This document shows, piece after piece, positions 9,930 through 17,901 of a stretch of 45,385 nucleotides of DNA. The notes under the pieces are model-generated. The model did no database searches. It was not told where the DNA came from and saw nothing but the letters and a program-made list of their open reading frames with translations. How positions within the stretch are numbered: position 1 is the first letter of the stretch; every line of letters begins with the position of its first letter. The position numbers and the translations under genes are program-made. This DNA is from Sphingomonas echinoides ATCC 14820 (GTDB lineage: Bacteria; Pseudomonadota; Alphaproteobacteria; Sphingomonadales; Sphingomonadaceae), in NCBI RefSeq assembly GCF_000241465.1, contig NZ_JH584235.1, forward strand, positions 2,732,649 to 2,778,033, in the 5' to 3' direction.

Positions 9930-10322
9930 GTGCCCCCACCCGCCCGCATCCTCGCGACCGACGCCGCGATCGCCATGATCGATCGGCTGAGCGCGATCCA
10001 CGGGCCGTTGATGTTCCACCAATCAGGCGGATGCTGCGATGGCTCGGCGCCCATGTGCTACCCCGCGGACGAGTTTCACGTCGGCACGCAGGACATCCTG
10101 CTCGGGCGGATCGCGGACAACGTGCCGGTGTGGATCGGTGCCGCGCAGTTCGCCTATTGGCGGCATACGCAGGTGACGATCGACGTCGTGCTCGGTCGTG
10201 GCGCCGGCTTTTCGCTCGAAGGCCCCGAGGGCGTGCGCTTCATCATCCGCAGCCGGGTGTTCAGCGACGCCGAGGTCGATGCGCTCGACGCGGCGGGCGA
10301 GCCGGTGCGGGGCGTCGGATGA
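9930..10322 (+). CDS. DUF779 family protein
   Basis: I start this gene at GTG 9930, with CAGGAG at 9918-9923 as ribosome site; the longer frame from 9861 would run through the terminator hairpin. The 130-residue product has the DUF779 core: G-P-L-M-F-H-Q-S-G-G-C-C-D-G-S-A-P-M-C-Y, I-W-I-G-A-type sequence (V-W-I-G-A-A-Q-F-A-Y-W) and G-F-S-L-E-G-P-E-G-V-R-F. The cysteines in G-G-C-C-D-G and P-M-C could bind a metal. DUF779 genes very commonly follow aldehyde dehydrogenases of this type, as here. Its biochemical function is not established; help in enzyme maturation or stability has been suggested only by linkage. Confidence 0.88.
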   Translation: MPPPARILATDAAIAMIDRLSAIHGPLMFHQSGGCCDGSAPMCYPADEFHVGTQDILLGRIADNVPVWIGAAQFAYWRHTQVTIDVVLGRGAGFSLEGPEGVRFIIRSRVFSDAEVDALDAAGEPVRGVG

Positions 10323-10356
10323 TCCGTGACAATCGACGCGTCGGTGCAGGCATGGC

Positions 10357-11535
10357 ATGATGCCGCTTATGCTCGATGCCCCTTTGCCTGTACGGTCTCG
10401 TTCCCCGGTCCGTACCGCCGCGACGCGGCTGGCCGATCCCGACGCGGCCGCGCAGGCGTTGTTCGCCGACCTCGATCCGACCACGCTGGCCGGCGTGCTG
10501 ATCTTCAGTTCGAGCTGCTATGCACTCGACGCGCTGGCCGAGGCGATCAATCGGCGCAGCGAAGGCCTGTGCGTGGTGGGATGCACCTCGTCGGGCGAAA
10601 TCACGCCCGAGGGTAGCGCGGAGGGGACGATCACCGCGATCGGCTTCCCGGCGAGCGATTTCACGCTTACCGCGGTCCGCTTCGACCATCTTGATACCTT
10701 CGATGCGAGGAGCGCGCAGAGCGTGGTGCGCGAGCTCGTCGCCGCGTCAGTCGCGGCTTCGGACACGTTCGGCTCGATCGTGTCGCGCGCCGCGATCTTT
10801 CTCGTCGACGGGTTGTCGCATCGCGAGGAGATGCTCACCGTCACCGTGCAGGACGCGCTCGGCGACATTCCGCTGATAGGCGGCTCGTCGGGCGACGGGC
10901 TCGACTTCAAGGAGACGTTCATTTTCCAGGACGGCGCGTTCCGCCGCGATGCTGCGCTTGTCGCGATCCTGTCGTCGGCCCGGCCGATGCAGGTGTTCCG
11001 ATCGCAACATTACGCCCCCGGACAGGTCAAGATGGTGATCACCGGCGCCGATCCGGTCGGGCGCGTCGTCACCGAGATCAACGCCGAGCCGGCGGCGGAG
11101 GAGTATGCGCGGCTGACCGGGACGACCGTGGACCAGCTCGGCCCCTCTGTCTTTGCCTCGCACCCGCTAATGGTGCGCGCGGGCGGCGAATACTACGTCC
11201 GCTCGATCCAGTCGGCCAACCCGGACGGAAGCCTGACCTTCTATTGCGCGATCGACGAGGGCGTCGTGCTGACGCTGGGCGAGGCCCGCAATATCCTGGA
11301 CGGCCTCGACAGCCTGTTCGATGGGCTCGAAAGCGCCGTCGGCGGGATCGACCGGATCGTCGGGTTCGATTGCGTGCTCAACAAGATCGAGGCCGAGCAG
11401 CGGCAGTTGACGCGCGAGGTCTCGCGCATGTTCGTCGAACATCGCGTGACCGGCTTCAACACCTATGGCGAGCAGTTCCATGCGCTTCACGTCAACCAGA
11501 CCTTCAGCGGTCTGGCGATTGGCTGGGGCCGGTGA
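10357..11535 (+). CDS. nosP: FIST-domain sensor, NosP-like
   Basis: The 392-residue protein has a FIST N domain (I-F-S-S-S-C-Y, V-V-G-C-T-S-S-G-E-I-T, I-P-L-I-G-G-S-S-G-D-G) and a FIST C domain (G-D-P-type repeats, H-P-L-M-V-R-A-G-G-E-Y-Y-V-R-S-I, and G-F-N-T-Y-G-E-Q-F). Its stop codon overlaps the start of a hybrid histidine kinase as TGATG. In Pseudomonas aeruginosa the same pair is PA1975-PA1976: NosP is a haem-containing FIST protein that senses nitric oxide and controls the kinase NahK. Homology to NosP is by domain and gene order; I cannot tell from sequence whether this copy binds haem. FIST proteins may also bind small ligands such as amino acids. The start is the first of two adjacent ATGs and has only a weak ribosome site. 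Confidence 0.85.
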   Translation: MMPLMLDAPLPVRSRSPVRTAATRLADPDAAAQALFADLDPTTLAGVLIFSSSCYALDALAEAINRRSEGLCVVGCTSSGEITPEGSAEGTITAIGFPASDFTLTAVRFDHLDTFDARSAQSVVRELVAASVAASDTFGSIVSRAAIFLVDGLSHREEMLTVTVQDALGDIPLIGGSSGDGLDFKETFIFQDGAFRRDAALVAILSSARPMQVFRSQHYAPGQVKMVITGADPVGRVVTEINAEPAAEEYARLTGTTVDQLGPSVFASHPLMVRAGGEYYVRSIQSANPDGSLTFYCAIDEGVVLTLGEARNILDGLDSLFDGLESAVGGIDRIVGFDCVLNKIEAEQRQLTREVSRMFVEHRVTGFNTYGEQFHALHVNQTFSGLAIGWGR

Positions 11536-13790
11536 TGGCGACGCGCATCGCCTTGCCCGACAGCCACGATGCCGGACAGATCGCCGCGCTCGAAGCCGAG
11601 ATCGTCAAACTCAAGCGCATCAACACCGCGCTGATCGACCGTGTCGAGCGCTCGACCGATCTCCAGGGCAACGCCTTCTCGCTGTTCGAGACCGCGATCT
11701 CGCTCGAAGGCAAGGTGCGCGAGCGCACCGCCGACCTCGAACAGGCGCTGGGTGCGCTTGCGCGCAGCAACGCCGCACTCGGCATTGCCAAGGAAACGGC
11801 AGACGATGCGCAACGCCGCCTGCGCGACGCGATCGAGAGCATCAACGAAGGCTTCGCGATCTTCGACGCCGATGACCGGCTGGTGCTGTGCAACCAGACC
11901 TATCTCGGACTGTGGCCCAAGATCGCCGACCGGATCGTGCCCGGCATCAGCTTCTCCGCGATCACCGACATGATCGGCAAGGACGGCACGACGCTCGGCG
12001 CGATGGTCGCGCGCGACCGATGGGTGTCTGAGCGGATGGCGCAGCGCATGGTGGCCAGCGGCGGGCACGTCCACGCGCTTGCCGACGGACGCTGGATCCA
12101 GATCAACGAACTGCGCACCAGCGAGGGCGGCATAGTCGGCGTCTATACCGACATCACCGAGGTGAAAGCCGAGGATGCACGGCTTCGCGCGCGCGAACTC
12201 GCGCAGAAGAGCGCGATCCTCCAGGCGACGCTCGATACGATCCCGCAGGGCGTGTGCGTCTATGATGCCGATCGCCGGCTGGTCGCATGGAACAATCCCC
12301 TGCTCGCGGTGATCGGCCTGCCCGCCGACGGGATCGCGATTGTCGCCACGCATGATGGTCTGGTCGCCGGTTGCGCCGAGCTCAACGGGCCGATGGAGCC
12401 GGACGAGCCGCTCGCCTGGCTCGAGAGCGGTATTCGCGATGCAGTGTCGCGCCGCCACCACCGCAGCGGCAAGGTCGTCGAGGTCCACCGCGCGCGCATG
12501 CCCGATGGCGGGATGGTGATGAGCTTTGGCGACATCACCGAAAGCCTGCGCGCCGCCGACCGGCTGCGCGAGACCAATGAGACGCTCGAACGCCGTGTCG
12601 AGGAACGCACCGCCGACATCAACGCGGTAAATCGTGAGCTCAGCCGCGAGAATGCCGAGCGCCTCGCGGTCGAGGCGGCGTTGCGCGACGCCAAGACCGC
12701 GGCCGAGCAGGCCAATATTTCCAAGACCCGCTTCCTCGCGGCGGCGAGCCACGATCTTCTGCAGCCGCTCAACGCGGCGCGGCTATTTGTCGCAGCGCTC
12801 GGCGACCGGCGGCTCGCGCTGCCGACCCGCGCGCTCGTCCGGCAGGCCGGGTCGGCGCTCGACTCGGTCGAGGATCTGCTCGAATCGCTGCTCGAAATCT
12901 CCCGCCTCGATGCCGGCGCGATCGTTGCCGAACCGGTCGATTTTGCGCTCGACGAGATGCTGCGAAGCATGAAGGCCGAATTCGCACCCGTTGCGCGTGA
13001 ACGGCGGCTCGTGCTGCGAATCGACGACGGCGCATTCTGGGTGCGCTCCGACCCGCGCCTCCTGCGGCGGATCCTGCAGAATTTGATCGGCAACGCACTG
13101 CGCTACACCCACGCTGGTTCGGTCGACGTAGCGGTGCGTGCCGAGGGGGAGATGCTGCACGTCGAAGTGATCGACACCGGACCCGGCATCGCGCCCGAGC
13201 ATCATGTCGAAATCTTCGAGGAGTTCCGGCGGATTGGTGACCACGGGCGCGATCGCGGGATGGGTCTGGGGCTCGCGATCGTCCAGCGCGCGGCGCGCAT
13301 GCTCGGACATGCGCTTAGCGTCCGCTCGGCGCTCGGCGAAGGGTCGCGCTTCGGCGTGTGTGTGCCGGTCGGCACGTCAACGCCGCGCGTGTCGCACGCC
13401 GCTGCGCCGTCGCGTAGTGGGCCGCTCACCGATCAGGTCGTACTGGTGATCGACAATGAGACGCTGATCCTCGAGGGTATGGCCGTTTTGCTCGAAGGCT
13501 GGGGCTGCACCGTGCTCAGCGCGCGCGATCTCGGTGCGGGCCAGGCGCAGGCGAACACACTGCGGCCGAACCTCATCATCGCGGATTATCATCTTGACGA
13601 CGGGCAGACCGGCATCGACGCGATCGCCGGAGTGCGTGCCGCGACCGGCGCGTCGATCCCCGCGATTGTCATTACCGCCGACCGCACCCCCGAGCTGCGT
13701 GATCTTCTCGCGGCGGCCGACTTCCACGTGCTGCAGAAACCGGTGAAGCCCGCGCAGCTGCGCGCGCTGATCACGCGGCTCACGCAGTAG
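11535..13790 (+). CDS. nahK: Hybrid sensor histidine kinase, NahK/ErcS'-like
   Basis: The ATG at 11535 overlaps the FIST gene stop and gives 751 residues with no membrane segment. In order are an N-terminal coiled coil (about 10-95), two PAS-like domains (F-A-I-F-D-A-D-D-R-L-V-L-C-N near 120 and G-V-C-V-Y-D-A-D-R-R-L-V-A-W-N near 245), another coiled coil, a dimerisation box A-A-S-H-D-L-L-Q-P-L-N with His406, a catalytic ATPase domain (L-I-G-N-A-L-R-Y-T, D-T-G-P-G-I, G-M-G-L-G-L-A-I) and a receiver domain with L-I-I-A-D-Y-H-L, phospho-acceptor Asp684. H-D-L-L-Q-P-L-N-A-A-R-L-F is characteristic of the NahK/ErcS' group that controls quinoprotein ethanol oxidation and biofilm in Pseudomonas. 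It would relay the FIST signal to a response regulator, plausibly the adjacent convergent one. Confidence 0.93.
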   Translation: MATRIALPDSHDAGQIAALEAEIVKLKRINTALIDRVERSTDLQGNAFSLFETAISLEGKVRERTADLEQALGALARSNAALGIAKETADDAQRRLRDAIESINEGFAIFDADDRLVLCNQTYLGLWPKIADRIVPGISFSAITDMIGKDGTTLGAMVARDRWVSERMAQRMVASGGHVHALADGRWIQINELRTSEGGIVGVYTDITEVKAEDARLRARELAQKSAILQATLDTIPQGVCVYDADRRLVAWNNPLLAVIGLPADGIAIVATHDGLVAGCAELNGPMEPDEPLAWLESGIRDAVSRRHHRSGKVVEVHRARMPDGGMVMSFGDITESLRAADRLRETNETLERRVEERTADINAVNRELSRENAERLAVEAALRDAKTAAEQANISKTRFLAAASHDLLQPLNAARLFVAALGDRRLALPTRALVRQAGSALDSVEDLLESLLEISRLDAGAIVAEPVDFALDEMLRSMKAEFAPVARERRLVLRIDDGAFWVRSDPRLLRRILQNLIGNALRYTHAGSVDVAVRAEGEMLHVEVIDTGPGIAPEHHVEIFEEFRRIGDHGRDRGMGLGLAIVQRAARMLGHALSVRSALGEGSRFGVCVPVGTSTPRVSHAAAPSRSGPLTDQVVLVIDNETLILEGMAVLLEGWGCTVLSARDLGAGQAQANTLRPNLIIADYHLDDGQTGIDAIAGVRAATGASIPAIVITADRTPELRDLLAAADFHVLQKPVKPAQLRALITRLTQ

Positions 13791-13792
13791 CG

Positions 13793-14434
13793 TCAGGCGT
13801 CGGTGCCGAATTTCACCTTGTTGACGAGGATCACCGCCTGCGTACGGCTGAACACCTTGAGCTTGCCGAGGACCGCGGAGACGTGCGCCTTGACCGTCGT
13901 CATCGAGACATCGAGCTCATAGGCGATCTGCTTGTTGAGCTTGCCGGCGACGACGAGTCGCAGCACGACCTTCTGCTGCGGCGTCAGGCTGTCGATGCGG
14001 TGCTGGATGTCGGCATCCTCGAGCGTCTCGGCCGACTCGACCTCGTCCATCTCGGGCGCGTAGAAATTGCCCGCGAGTACGGTCTTGAGCGCATCGACGA
14101 TCGCGCTGCGCCGCAGTGACTTGGGAATGAATCCGGCAGCGCCGGCCGCCAGCGCGCTGCGCGCGAGCCCGCGCTCCTGCGCCGCCGAGACGATCACCAC
14201 GGGCACCGAGGGAAAGCGTTCGCGCAACGCGATCAGCCCGGAAAAGCCGACTGCGCCGGGCATGTTGAGATCGAGCAGCACCAGATCGAAATCGCCTTCG
14301 CGCGCGATCACCGCGCTAGCTTCGTCGAGCGACGAGGCCTCGAACAGTTCGCATTGATCGAACGCCACCGCGATGACGGTACGCAGGCCATCGCGCACCA
14401 TCGGATGGTCGTCGGCGATGAGCACGCGTTCCAC
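13793..14434 (-). CDS. LuxR/NarL-family response regulator (ErbR/AgmR-like)
   Basis: I start at GTG 14434, which gives the usual N-terminus V-L-I-A-D-D-H-P-M-V-R-D; the longer ATG frame runs backward into the PQQ dehydrogenase and is a shadow. The 213-residue protein has a receiver domain (acidic pair D-D, phospho-site in L-V-L-L-D-L-N-M-P, Lys in F-I-P-K-S) and a LuxR helix-turn-helix (L-T-P-Q-Q-K-V-V-L-R-L, L-N-K-Q-I-A-Y-E-L, V-K-A-H-V-S-A-V-L). NarL-type regulators of this kind (AgmR/ErbR, ExaE) switch on PQQ alcohol dehydrogenase genes in pseudomonads. It lies between the hybrid kinase (convergent, 2 bases apart) and the dehydrogenase (upstream, same strand), so it is the best candidate to bind the motif shared across the island. 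Confidence 0.92.
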   Translation of the reverse strand: MERVLIADDHPMVRDGLRTVIAVAFDQCELFEASSLDEASAVIAREGDFDLVLLDLNMPGAVGFSGLIALRERFPSVPVVIVSAAQERGLARSALAAGAAGFIPKSLRRSAIVDALKTVLAGNFYAPEMDEVESAETLEDADIQHRIDSLTPQQKVVLRLVVAGKLNKQIAYELDVSMTTVKAHVSAVLGKLKVFSRTQAVILVNKVKFGTDA

Positions 14435-14499
14435 GTAATCCAGATCCCCCTGTTGCGCCGTTCCGCTCGCGGAGCGTAGCCCCAAAGCCCGCGAAAGCG

Positions 14500-14526
14500 A
14501 AACGGGGGCGGCAATCGCCACCCCCG
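14500..14526 (-). terminator. Terminator after the PQQ alcohol dehydrogenase
   Basis: On the minus strand CGGGGGTGGC pairs with GCCGCCCCCG (one G-T pair) around a GATT loop, followed by TTTCGCTTT. It lies about 40 bases after the dehydrogenase stop and 66 bases before the response-regulator start, separating the two genes. Confidence 0.7.
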
Positions 14527-14565
14527 CCGCACGGCTCCCGTCGATCGTCGATAGAGCCGGCCCGC

Positions 14566-16353
14566 TCACGATTTGGGCAGCTTGAATACCCAGAGCGCAC
14601 CACCCTGATTGATGTGCTGCACGGCCTTGGCGACTTCGCCGCCCCACAGCGGCACCGCGCCGCCCCAGCCTGACATCACCGCGACATATTGCTCGCCATC
14701 GGTCTCCCAGGTGATCGGCGTGCCGACAACGCCGGAGCCGGTGTTGAACTTCCACAGCTCCTTGCCAGTCTTGGCGTCGAACGCCTTGAGATACCCCTCG
14801 GGTGTGCCAGTGAAGACGAGGTTGCCCGCGGTGCTCAGCACGCCGCCCCACAAGGGCGCCTTGTTATTATATTCCCAGGCGATCTTGCCGGTCGCCGGGT
14901 CGATCGCGCGGAGCACGCCGATATGATCCTCGTAGAGCGGCTTGATCGTGAAGCCGGCGCCGAGGAACGCTGCACCCTTCTTATAGGCGATCGGCTCATT
15001 CCAGATGTCCATGCCCCATTCGTTGCTCGGCACGTAGAACATGCCTGTCTGCTGGCTGTACGACATCGGCATCCAGTTCTTGGCTCCGAGGAAGGCCGGG
15101 GCCGAGAAAACCGTCGTGCCCTTTTCCGCACTCGGCGCGCCGGGACGGTTGGCGTCGACGAAATTGGGCCGACCGGTCTTCAGATTGTACCCGGTCGCCC
15201 ACGTGGTCTTCGAGACAAACGGCGTCGCCTGCAGCATTTTGCCATTGGTGCGGTCAAGAATGAAGAAATAGCCGTTGCGGTCTGCCTTGGCGCCCAGCTT
15301 CATCATCTTGCCGCCGCGCATCGCGTCGAACGGGATCAGCTCGTTGACGCCGTCAAAATCCCAGCCGTCGTGCGGCGTCGTCTGATAGTGCCATTTGATC
15401 TGACCGGTGTCGGGATCGATGCCGAGCGTCGAGGCGGTGTAGAGATTGTCGCCGGGGCGCAAATGGCTGTTCCACGGCGCGGGGTTGCCGGTGCCCATGT
15501 AGATCAGGTTGGTGTCGGGATCGTAGGTCCCGCCAAGCCAGGTCGCGCCGCCGCCCTGCTTGTACTGGTCGCCCTGCCAACTCGCATTGAGCTTGCCGGT
15601 CATCCCGCTGTCCTTGCCGTTGAGGGTACCCATGTTCCCCTCGATCGTCGGGCGCGTCCAGACCAGCTCGCCGGTGTTGACGTCGCGTGCCTGGATCTCG
15701 CCGATCACGCCGAATTCGCCACCCGAATTGCCGACGATGATCTTGCCGTGGACGATCATCGGCGCGGCGGTGAAGCTGTAGCCTGCCTTGTAGTCTGCGA
15801 TCTGCTTATTCCAGATCACCTTGCCGGTGTTGCGGTTGAGCGCGACGAGCCGCGCGTCGAGTGTACCGAAGATGATTTTGTCGCCATAGATCGCCGCGCC
15901 GCGATTGACGACGTCGCAGCACGGCACGATCGCGTCGGGCAGCCGCGCGTCATATTCCCACTTTTCCTCGCCGGTCTTGGCATCGTAGGCGAAAACGCGC
16001 GAATAGGAGCCAGTGACGTAGATCGTCCCGTCATAGACCAGCGGCTGCGATTCCTGGCCGCGCTGTTTCTCGCCTCCGAGCGAGGCGGAGAAAGCGGGTA
16101 CGAGCTTTGCGACGTTGCCGGCATTGATCGTGGTAATCGTGCTGAAGCGCTGCGCCCGCGGCCCCATGCCATAAGTGAGGACGTCACCCGGAGTATTGGC
16201 ATCGTTCATTAGGTCTGCGTCGGTTGGCCCGGCCGCCGTGCCGGTCGCAGCAGGCGCTGCCGGTACGGCGTCGGGTGCAGCAACGAGCGGCGCCGCGAGC
16301 AGCGCGCTCCCCATCGCGAAAATCGACGTCTGTCGCAAAATGCGCTTCATCAT
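14566..16353 (-). CDS. PQQ-dependent alcohol dehydrogenase, predicted lanthanide type
   Basis: The 595-residue protein starts at an ATG after GGGGAGAAG and has a signal peptide. It is a quinoprotein beta-propeller with W-motif repeats (for example [16 protein letters not shown]). The disulfide of adjacent cysteines that covers PQQ is C145-C146 (I-V-P-C-C-D). Metal ligands by alignment are Glu213 (S-G-G-E-F-G), Asn290 (G-T-G-N-P-A-P-W-N) and catalytic Asp332 in G-W-D-F-D-G-V-N-E. The residue two after the catalytic Asp is Asp334; XoxF and PedH/ExaF enzymes use this second Asp to bind a lanthanide, while calcium enzymes have Ala, Ser or Thr there. It would oxidise alcohols (and perhaps aldehydes) in the periplasm and pass electrons to the cytochrome c. 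The substrate cannot be read from sequence. A shared motif copy lies about 100 bases upstream. Confidence 0.96.
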   Translation of the reverse strand: MMKRILRQTSIFAMGSALLAAPLVAAPDAVPAAPAATGTAAGPTDADLMNDANTPGDVLTYGMGPRAQRFSTITTINAGNVAKLVPAFSASLGGEKQRGQESQPLVYDGTIYVTGSYSRVFAYDAKTGEEKWEYDARLPDAIVPCCDVVNRGAAIYGDKIIFGTLDARLVALNRNTGKVIWNKQIADYKAGYSFTAAPMIVHGKIIVGNSGGEFGVIGEIQARDVNTGELVWTRPTIEGNMGTLNGKDSGMTGKLNASWQGDQYKQGGGATWLGGTYDPDTNLIYMGTGNPAPWNSHLRPGDNLYTASTLGIDPDTGQIKWHYQTTPHDGWDFDGVNELIPFDAMRGGKMMKLGAKADRNGYFFILDRTNGKMLQATPFVSKTTWATGYNLKTGRPNFVDANRPGAPSAEKGTTVFSAPAFLGAKNWMPMSYSQQTGMFYVPSNEWGMDIWNEPIAYKKGAAFLGAGFTIKPLYEDHIGVLRAIDPATGKIAWEYNNKAPLWGGVLSTAGNLVFTGTPEGYLKAFDAKTGKELWKFNTGSGVVGTPITWETDGEQYVAVMSGWGGAVPLWGGEVAKAVQHINQGGALWVFKLPKS

Positions 16354-16448
16354 CTTCTCCCCTGGTTGTTCTTTTGCGGTCGCCGTCTGCGGCGCGCTCG
16401 GCTGCTGGTGCAGTTCGATCGCTTCACGCTATCACGGCGTTTGCGCAC

Positions 16449-16465
16449 GCCAATTGGACCTTGGA
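16449..16465 (-). promoter_or_regulatory. Shared motif and promoter of the PQQ dehydrogenase
   Basis: Read toward the gene: TCCAAGGTCCAATTGGC, about 100 bases before the start. A possible -35 (TTGGCG) overlaps its right end and a possible -10 (TAGCGT) follows 16 bases later, the placement expected for a site of an activator touching RNA polymerase. GGTCCAA occurs twice in tandem (overlapping repeat of TTGGACC on the other strand). Confidence 0.5.
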
Positions 16466-16482
16466 CCTAGCCGGCTGCGGCA

Positions 16483-17337
16483 TCACGATGCGAGCGGCGC
16501 ACGCAGCGTCACGCCGTAGCGCGCGAAGATCGCCGGAACGGTCTTGTCGGTGATCATTTCGGGCAGCAGGGTCTCGAGCCGATCGCCGAGATCGCGGCTG
16601 TCGTCCTTCACTGCCAGGCCGATGTCCCAGCCGGGGCTGGTCAGCGCGGGGATCGGGCCCTTGCGCGCGACGAGCACATCGCCGCCCTTCGACAGCGCAT
16701 GCTCGACCTGCGCGCGCGTCGCCATCGCCAAGTCGCTCTTGCCGTCGCGAACCGAGTCGAGCGCGACCATGCCACTCGTCATATGGACGACGTCGCTGCG
16801 CAGCGCGCCACCGAATTGGCCGCTCATATAGAAATCGGGGATGCTGTTGAGCTCGACAGCGATCTTGTGCCCCTTGAACTGGACCGGCGGGTCCTCGCAG
16901 TCGAGGTCGCGGCTGCAGCCGATCGCGAAGCTCTCGCGATAGTAAGGCGCGACGATCACGACGCGATCGTTGCGCAGTGCAAAGGTGCGGTCGAACGGCG
17001 CGTGCATCATGATGTCGGACAGCATTCCGCCGGTGGCAGGTCCCTTCCACACCATGTTGCGCAGGTCGTCGTCGACATCGTCGCCCGCCAGGAAATCGCG
17101 GAATTCGGCCTTCACGCCCAGCTTCTGCGCGATCGCGGTGCCGAGCTCGACGTCGATCCCGCGCAGCGTCCCGCCGTCATCCCACGCCCATGGCGCAAAA
17201 TCGCGATACACCGCGATGCGCAGTACGCCGGCGCTCCGGATCTTCTCGAGCGAGGCGGCGCGCAGCGCTACCATCGGCAGAGTGGCCGCTGCTCCGATGC
17301 CACCAAGGATAGCGCGTCGCGTGAACCCTGCGGGCAT
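16483..17337 (-). CDS. MxaJ/XoxJ-like periplasmic binding protein
   Basis: The 284-residue protein begins with a twin-arginine-like leader (F-T-R-R-A-I-L-G-G-I-G) and then has the family 3 solute-binding fold: V-L-R-I-A-V-Y-R-D-F-A-P-W-A-W, G-I-D-V-E-L-G-T-A-I-A-Q-K-L-G, and V-D-D-D-L-R-N-M-V-W-K-G. F-A-P-W, M-M-H-A-P-F-D-R-T-F and the length match the quinoprotein-associated group (MxaJ, XoxJ). XoxJ is thought to help activate its lanthanide methanol dehydrogenase; a transport role is less likely since no ABC permease or ATPase is near. It starts 3 bases after the cytochrome c stop, in the same operon, upstream of the dehydrogenase. Confidence 0.9.
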   Translation of the reverse strand: MPAGFTRRAILGGIGAAATLPMVALRAASLEKIRSAGVLRIAVYRDFAPWAWDDGGTLRGIDVELGTAIAQKLGVKAEFRDFLAGDDVDDDLRNMVWKGPATGGMLSDIMMHAPFDRTFALRNDRVVIVAPYYRESFAIGCSRDLDCEDPPVQFKGHKIAVELNSIPDFYMSGQFGGALRSDVVHMTSGMVALDSVRDGKSDLAMATRAQVEHALSKGGDVLVARKGPIPALTSPGWDIGLAVKDDSRDLGDRLETLLPEMITDKTVPAIFARYGVTLRAPLAS

Positions 17338-17340
17338 CGC

Positions 17341-17775
17341 TCAATCCTGATGCTTGGTGTCTAGCCACGAGCGGATCGCCCAGCCGGCTTTCTGCCCGAG
17401 CACGTCGCCGAGCGGCGGCATGTAGACTTTGCCGTCGCGCGCCGAGCCATGCTGGTAGCGATCGATGAACCACTCGTCGCCCACCTCGGCGACGTCGAGA
17501 TACCGCAGGTCGGGCGCGATCCCGCCCGACATCGCTTCCAGACCGTGGCAGCGCGCGCAGTTCTGGCCGTAGGCGGATTCCCCGATCTTGATCGCCGTCG
17601 CATTGCCGCGATAGGGGTTCTTGACGAGCCATGCCTCGCCAATGTCAGGCAAGGCGGTGGTGTCGACCGGTTGCGGCAGGACATTGCCATGCGCGAAGAC
17701 CGCATTGCCGATCGAAGCGGCGGCGAGTCCGGTCGCCGCGAACAAGGCGAGCATCGACAGGTTTGGGGTTTTCAT
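17341..17775 (-). CDS. c-type cytochrome, electron acceptor of the quinoprotein (PedF/XoxG-like)
   Basis: I chose ATG 17775 with GGAG upstream; a GTG at 17790 lies in the ribosome site itself. The 144-residue product has a signal peptide (A-A-S-I-G-N-A-V-F-A) and one haem site C-A-R-C-H in G-Q-N-C-A-R-C-H-G-L-E-A. Met ligand candidates are in V-Y-M-P-P-L-G-D. The stretch N-P-Y-R-G-N with A-P-D-L-R-Y-L is typical of the cytochrome c550 group next to PQQ ethanol dehydrogenases (ExaB/PedF). It would take electrons from the dehydrogenase in the periplasm and pass them to the respiratory chain or the pseudoazurin. It heads the operon with the MxaJ-like gene and is divergent from the beta-propeller gene. 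Confidence 0.92.
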   Translation of the reverse strand: MKTPNLSMLALFAATGLAAASIGNAVFAHGNVLPQPVDTTALPDIGEAWLVKNPYRGNATAIKIGESAYGQNCARCHGLEAMSGGIAPDLRYLDVAEVGDEWFIDRYQHGSARDGKVYMPPLGDVLGQKAGWAIRSWLDTKHQD

Positions 17776-17845
17776 CGGCTTACTCTCCACGACACTCGCG
17801 GTCTTCGCGATTGAGTCGGAGATGTAGGCGGGGGCGAGCGCCGCA

Positions 17846-17862
17846 CCCTATTGCACTTAGGT
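17846..17862 (-). promoter_or_regulatory. Shared motif in the cytochrome c / beta-propeller divergent promoter
   Basis: Read toward the cytochrome gene: ACCTAAGTGCAATAGGG, about 75 bases before its start and 40 bases before the divergent beta-propeller start. It matches the porin and PQQ dehydrogenase copies at most positions. It could serve both genes. Confidence 0.5.
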
Positions 17863-17901
17863 ACAGCATGCGGCCGCGCGCGGTTGGATTAGACACTATG
17901 C

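Noticed and set aside
11244..11534. Hybrid kinase extended upstream into the FIST gene
   Set aside because: Arginine-rich shadow of the FIST reading frame; the kinase start overlaps the FIST stop at 11535.
13793..14851. Response regulator extended to an upstream ATG (352 codons)
   Set aside because: The first 139 codons are the PQQ dehydrogenase read in another frame; receiver homology begins at GTG 14434.
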